Below, in pieces: positions 62,072 through 64,000 of a stretch of DNA of 64,000 bases. How positions within the stretch are numbered: position 1 is the stretch's first letter; every line of letters begins with the position of its first letter. Made by a program: the position numbers and the translations under genes. The notes beneath the pieces were generated by a model. It ran no database searches and had not been told where the DNA came from. It worked only from the letters and a program-made list of their open reading frames with translations. The stretch comes from Luidia sarsii (lineage: Eukaryota > Echinodermata > Asteroidea > Paxillosida > Luidiidae): assembly GCA_949987565.1 (NCBI GenBank), contig OX465102.1, positions 27,473,370-27,537,369 of the forward strand, in the 5' to 3' direction.

Positions 62072-62125
62072 CCTCAATCCTCCATAGTCCTCCAACATAA
62101 CCTGGAGGATTATGGAGGATTGAGG
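62072..62125. repeat. foldback hairpin in a CAATCCTCC-rich tract
   Basis: Arms 62072-62094 and 62103-62125 (CCTCAATCCTCCATAGTCCT against its complement) match at 22 of 23 positions around an 8-base loop. The 80 bases before it contain CAATCCTCCA four to five times. It lies about 375 bases before the CAP-Gly exon acceptor, so the pre-mRNA could fold here. Confidence 0.7.
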
Positions 62126-62453
62126 AAGGTCAGAAGGAGAGAATGGTAGGCTTTCGGAACTCTGTTTCTTCTTTATACAGTACCTCATAAATGACTCTGT
62201 ATCACTGACATGTATTCTGCATAGACAGACAGCCCCTATCAGGATAAATAATGCCACAGGGGAACCAGCTAATTGTGTACAATTGTACACGTATGTATTA
62301 CCATAATTACGTGACGTGGGTTCAACTTTGCCACCATGATACCGTGCACTTCTGCCCCACGTTACACACTCTGTTGTCTGTCTGTAGGTTATTTAATGCG
62401 ACGTGTGATCTATTCGGTTTTCATCCAGCATTCTGTATACCTTAAGCAAAGTT

Positions 62454-62500
62454 GCTAACAGTCCTTGTTCATTTCTTTTCTTCCTCTCTTTCTCCGGCAG
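62454..62500 (+). promoter_or_regulatory. 3' splice site (branch point, polypyrimidine tract, AG) of the CAP-Gly exon
   Basis: A GCTAAC branch-point match (likely branch A at 62458) is followed by a nearly pure pyrimidine tract from about 62463 to 62496 and the acceptor CGGCAG ending at 62500. The spacing of about 42 nt from branch A to AG is typical of metazoan introns. This fixes the left edge of the coding exon. Confidence 0.85.
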
Positions 62501-64000
62501 GCCACTCAGGTTGAGAGCAGGATACCAGCTGCTCGCCACCGCCGCTCCCTACTCCAAGCCCCGAAGTCCATCTCGGCCAAGCTCAAGTCCCCGGAGCTGC
62601 AGCCTCTCAAGGTCTCGCCCACGTTGTCGACGGCCGGTGGCGGCCCCGCCACCACCGCCACCAGCTCCCCGCCGCCCAAGTCGAGCGTCCTGCGCAGCAA
62701 GCACCTCCTGATCGGCCAGCGGGTGTGGACGGCGGACGGGAAGGTGGGCACGCTGCAGTTCAAGGGCAAGACCCACTTCTCGCAGGGCTGCCTGTGTGGC
62801 ATCCGGCTGGACCAGCCGCAGGGCAAGAACGACGGCAGCGTGGACGGGATCCACTACTTCAAGTGCAGCCCCAACCATGGTATATTTGTCCACGCGTACA
62901 GGGTGCAGGCTGTGAACTCGGCCGGCGAGGTCAGACCGTTAGAGCTGGCGCCCAACACGAGCGGGAAGCTTGGGGCATCGTCGTCGTCGTCGTCGTCGTC
63001 ATCGTCGCAGCAGCAGCAGCAGCAGCAGCAGGCGTCCGGCAAGGAGCCCAAAGCATCCAGCAGGATACCGGGGCTTGGAGGCAGCGGCAAGATCACCCGA
63101 CCCAAGTCTCTGCTGGTGAGTGAGGAGAAGACTTTTAAGCCCCCGGCCGCGAGAAAGAACGTCACTAAACGGGCCGACGTGCAGGCGCACGTAGGCCGGG
63201 CGGACTGTTTCTCCTCAGAGAAGGCCTCCAACAGCAGCAAGCTGTTTCAGAAGAAGAGAATCAGCCCAGCGGACTCGGGCATCACCGTCCCAGGCTGGAC
63301 CCATGACAAGGCGGCCCCGTCGAGCAGACTCCCGTCCATCCAGTCCAAATCGCCCGCTGGCTCCGGTGCCCGCGACGTCACCTTCACCGTAGCCCGTGAT
63401 CAGAGCCTCACGGGTAGGAAACCGTCGGCGGACCGGAGCCCCCCCTCCCGGAAGTCCACTCCCGAGCAGGCCAGTCCCCGGGCCCACAGGCCGTCTTGCG
63501 GGAGCCTCAAGAAGGGCCTCTCCTCAAAGCCCAGCCTCAATGACCTGACGCAGCTTGTCCAGCCAGAAGCCTCCGGACCGGAATCGGACAAGTCGCGCCA
63601 GAGACGAGAGCCTAGCCCCCGGTCCAAGCCCAACCTCAATGAAACCTTTGAGGTGGAGCATGGAAACTCACCGATTCTAGCGGAGAAGCTCCGCCAGAGA
63701 GACTCCCCCGCCAAAGACCTGAACAGGACCTACGAGAAGAAGGAGTCACCTCTCTTGTGGGACCCAGTGGATAAAATAGCCTGCTCGACACCCTTGTCAT
63801 CGGCGGACAACTCTTACTTTTGGGAGTCGGATGGCATCTCCCAGTCAGACGTGAAGGGAGCATTTGAGGCGGCCGAAGCGGAGGAGGACGATGATGTGGA
63901 ATATAACGAGTTCTGGGCTGTACCATCTACGCTAGACACGCCGACAGGCCGGCTAAGATTCGACCTGCTCACCCCGGAGGAGTTTGAGCAGGCCCTGAAA
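62501..64000 (+). CDS. CAP-Gly domain microtubule-binding protein, internal exon, 3' end beyond the window
   Basis: A 500-codon frame runs without a stop from the splice acceptor to the window edge, in phase 0. Residues 71-135 form a CAP-Gly domain: it opens IGQRVW, carries the GKNDG signature at 108-112 (this loop binds C-terminal EEY/F tails of tubulin, EB1 and CLIPs), then YFKC at 119-122 and GIF at 127-129. The flanks are disordered and Ser/Pro/Lys-rich, as in CLIP-type linkers. SRIP at 6-9 and 187-190, with SRLP at 275-278, match the SxIP EB1-binding consensus in basic surroundings. Ser10 (160-169) is followed by Gln8 (170-177). Diverged internal repeats are visible: SKPSLN 342-347 and SKPNLN 375-380; LNETFE 379-384 and LNRTYE 407-412. 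An acidic patch lies at 456-467. An in-frame TAA at 62456-62458 and the absence of ATG show that translation starts in an upstream exon. The domain core resembles CLIP-family CAP-Gly domains, but the rest matches no protein I recognise, so I give no symbol. The CAP-Gly assignment is sure; orthology is not. Confidence 0.93.

Larger units (their letters stand above)
57544..62453. other. non-coding stretch before the CAP-Gly exon (intron sequence)
   Basis: It holds CATGTA clusters (57957, 61430), long poly-G tracts (58949, 59041, 59370), an F1 arm at 60369, a purine-rich tract (60515-60660) and the CAATCCTCC hairpin at 62072. It must be intron near its right end because the exon starts by splicing. 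Confidence 0.6.

Overview
This is about 64 kb of eukaryotic, metazoan-type DNA that is almost entirely non-coding. It is AT-leaning, dense in palindromic 6-8-mers (ACATGT, GTAC, TACCGGTA, TAGGCCTA) and crowded with miniature inverted-repeat elements. Together with spliceosomal signals (branch point, polypyrimidine tract, AG) and a CAP-Gly protein, this suggests a marine invertebrate. The TAGGCCTA and CATGTA palindromes recall echinoderm or other ambulacrarian genomes, but that is an impression and not proof. There is no bacterial gene organisation, rRNA, tRNA or CRISPR array.

The only secure protein-coding sequence is at the right edge. From a consensus 3' splice site at 62500 to the last base (62501-64000), a 500-codon frame stays open and encodes a CAP-Gly microtubule-binding domain inside a Ser/Pro/Lys-rich linker with SxIP (EB1-binding-type) motifs. 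It has no ATG at its start and continues past the window, so it is an internal exon of a microtubule plus-end protein. The best candidate for its first coding exon is a small ATG exon at 31223-31246. It reads eight codons into CAG|GT in the phase the CAP-Gly exon needs, which would make 31247-62500 one roughly 31-kb intron. Other patches of more balanced composition ending in donor-like sequences (around 3.5, 10.0 and 20.0 kb), and a CpG-rich patch at 44.4 kb with an open frame on the minus strand, are weaker exon candidates.

The rest is a mosaic of non-autonomous repeats, and no transposase gene is visible. I recognise these families by comparing the window with itself. F1 is a foldback element with about 20 copies or fragments. 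F2 is a 360-495 bp element built from permuted AACCGAG/CTCGGTT motifs (4 copies). F3 is an element of about 470 bp with AATCGCGATT-type subterminal repeats (4 copies). F4 is a 444-469 bp element with 16-bp terminal repeats and, in one copy, a 5-bp target duplication. There are five elements whose ends suggest TTAA target sites (7.4, 11.5, 22.8, 46.2 and 57.2 kb). There are also several single foldbacks (27.8, 33.2, 48.5, 50.4 and 62.1 kb) and a short recurrent palindrome with core ATGGAGGAA.

Simple repeats include an 8-bp CCTCCCTG array at 38.5-39.0 kb, which opens long spurious frames on both strands, a GGCTGT array at 6.15 kb, many CATGTA arrays and many poly-G/poly-C tracts. Layout: 0-25 kb is AT-rich sequence with CATGTA clusters and the GGCTGT array; 25-30 kb holds the F4 pair and an F2 copy; 33-44 kb is the densest repeat zone; 44-46 kb is a repeat-poor, GC-balanced block; 46-60 kb is again repeat-rich; 62.5-64 kb is the coding exon.
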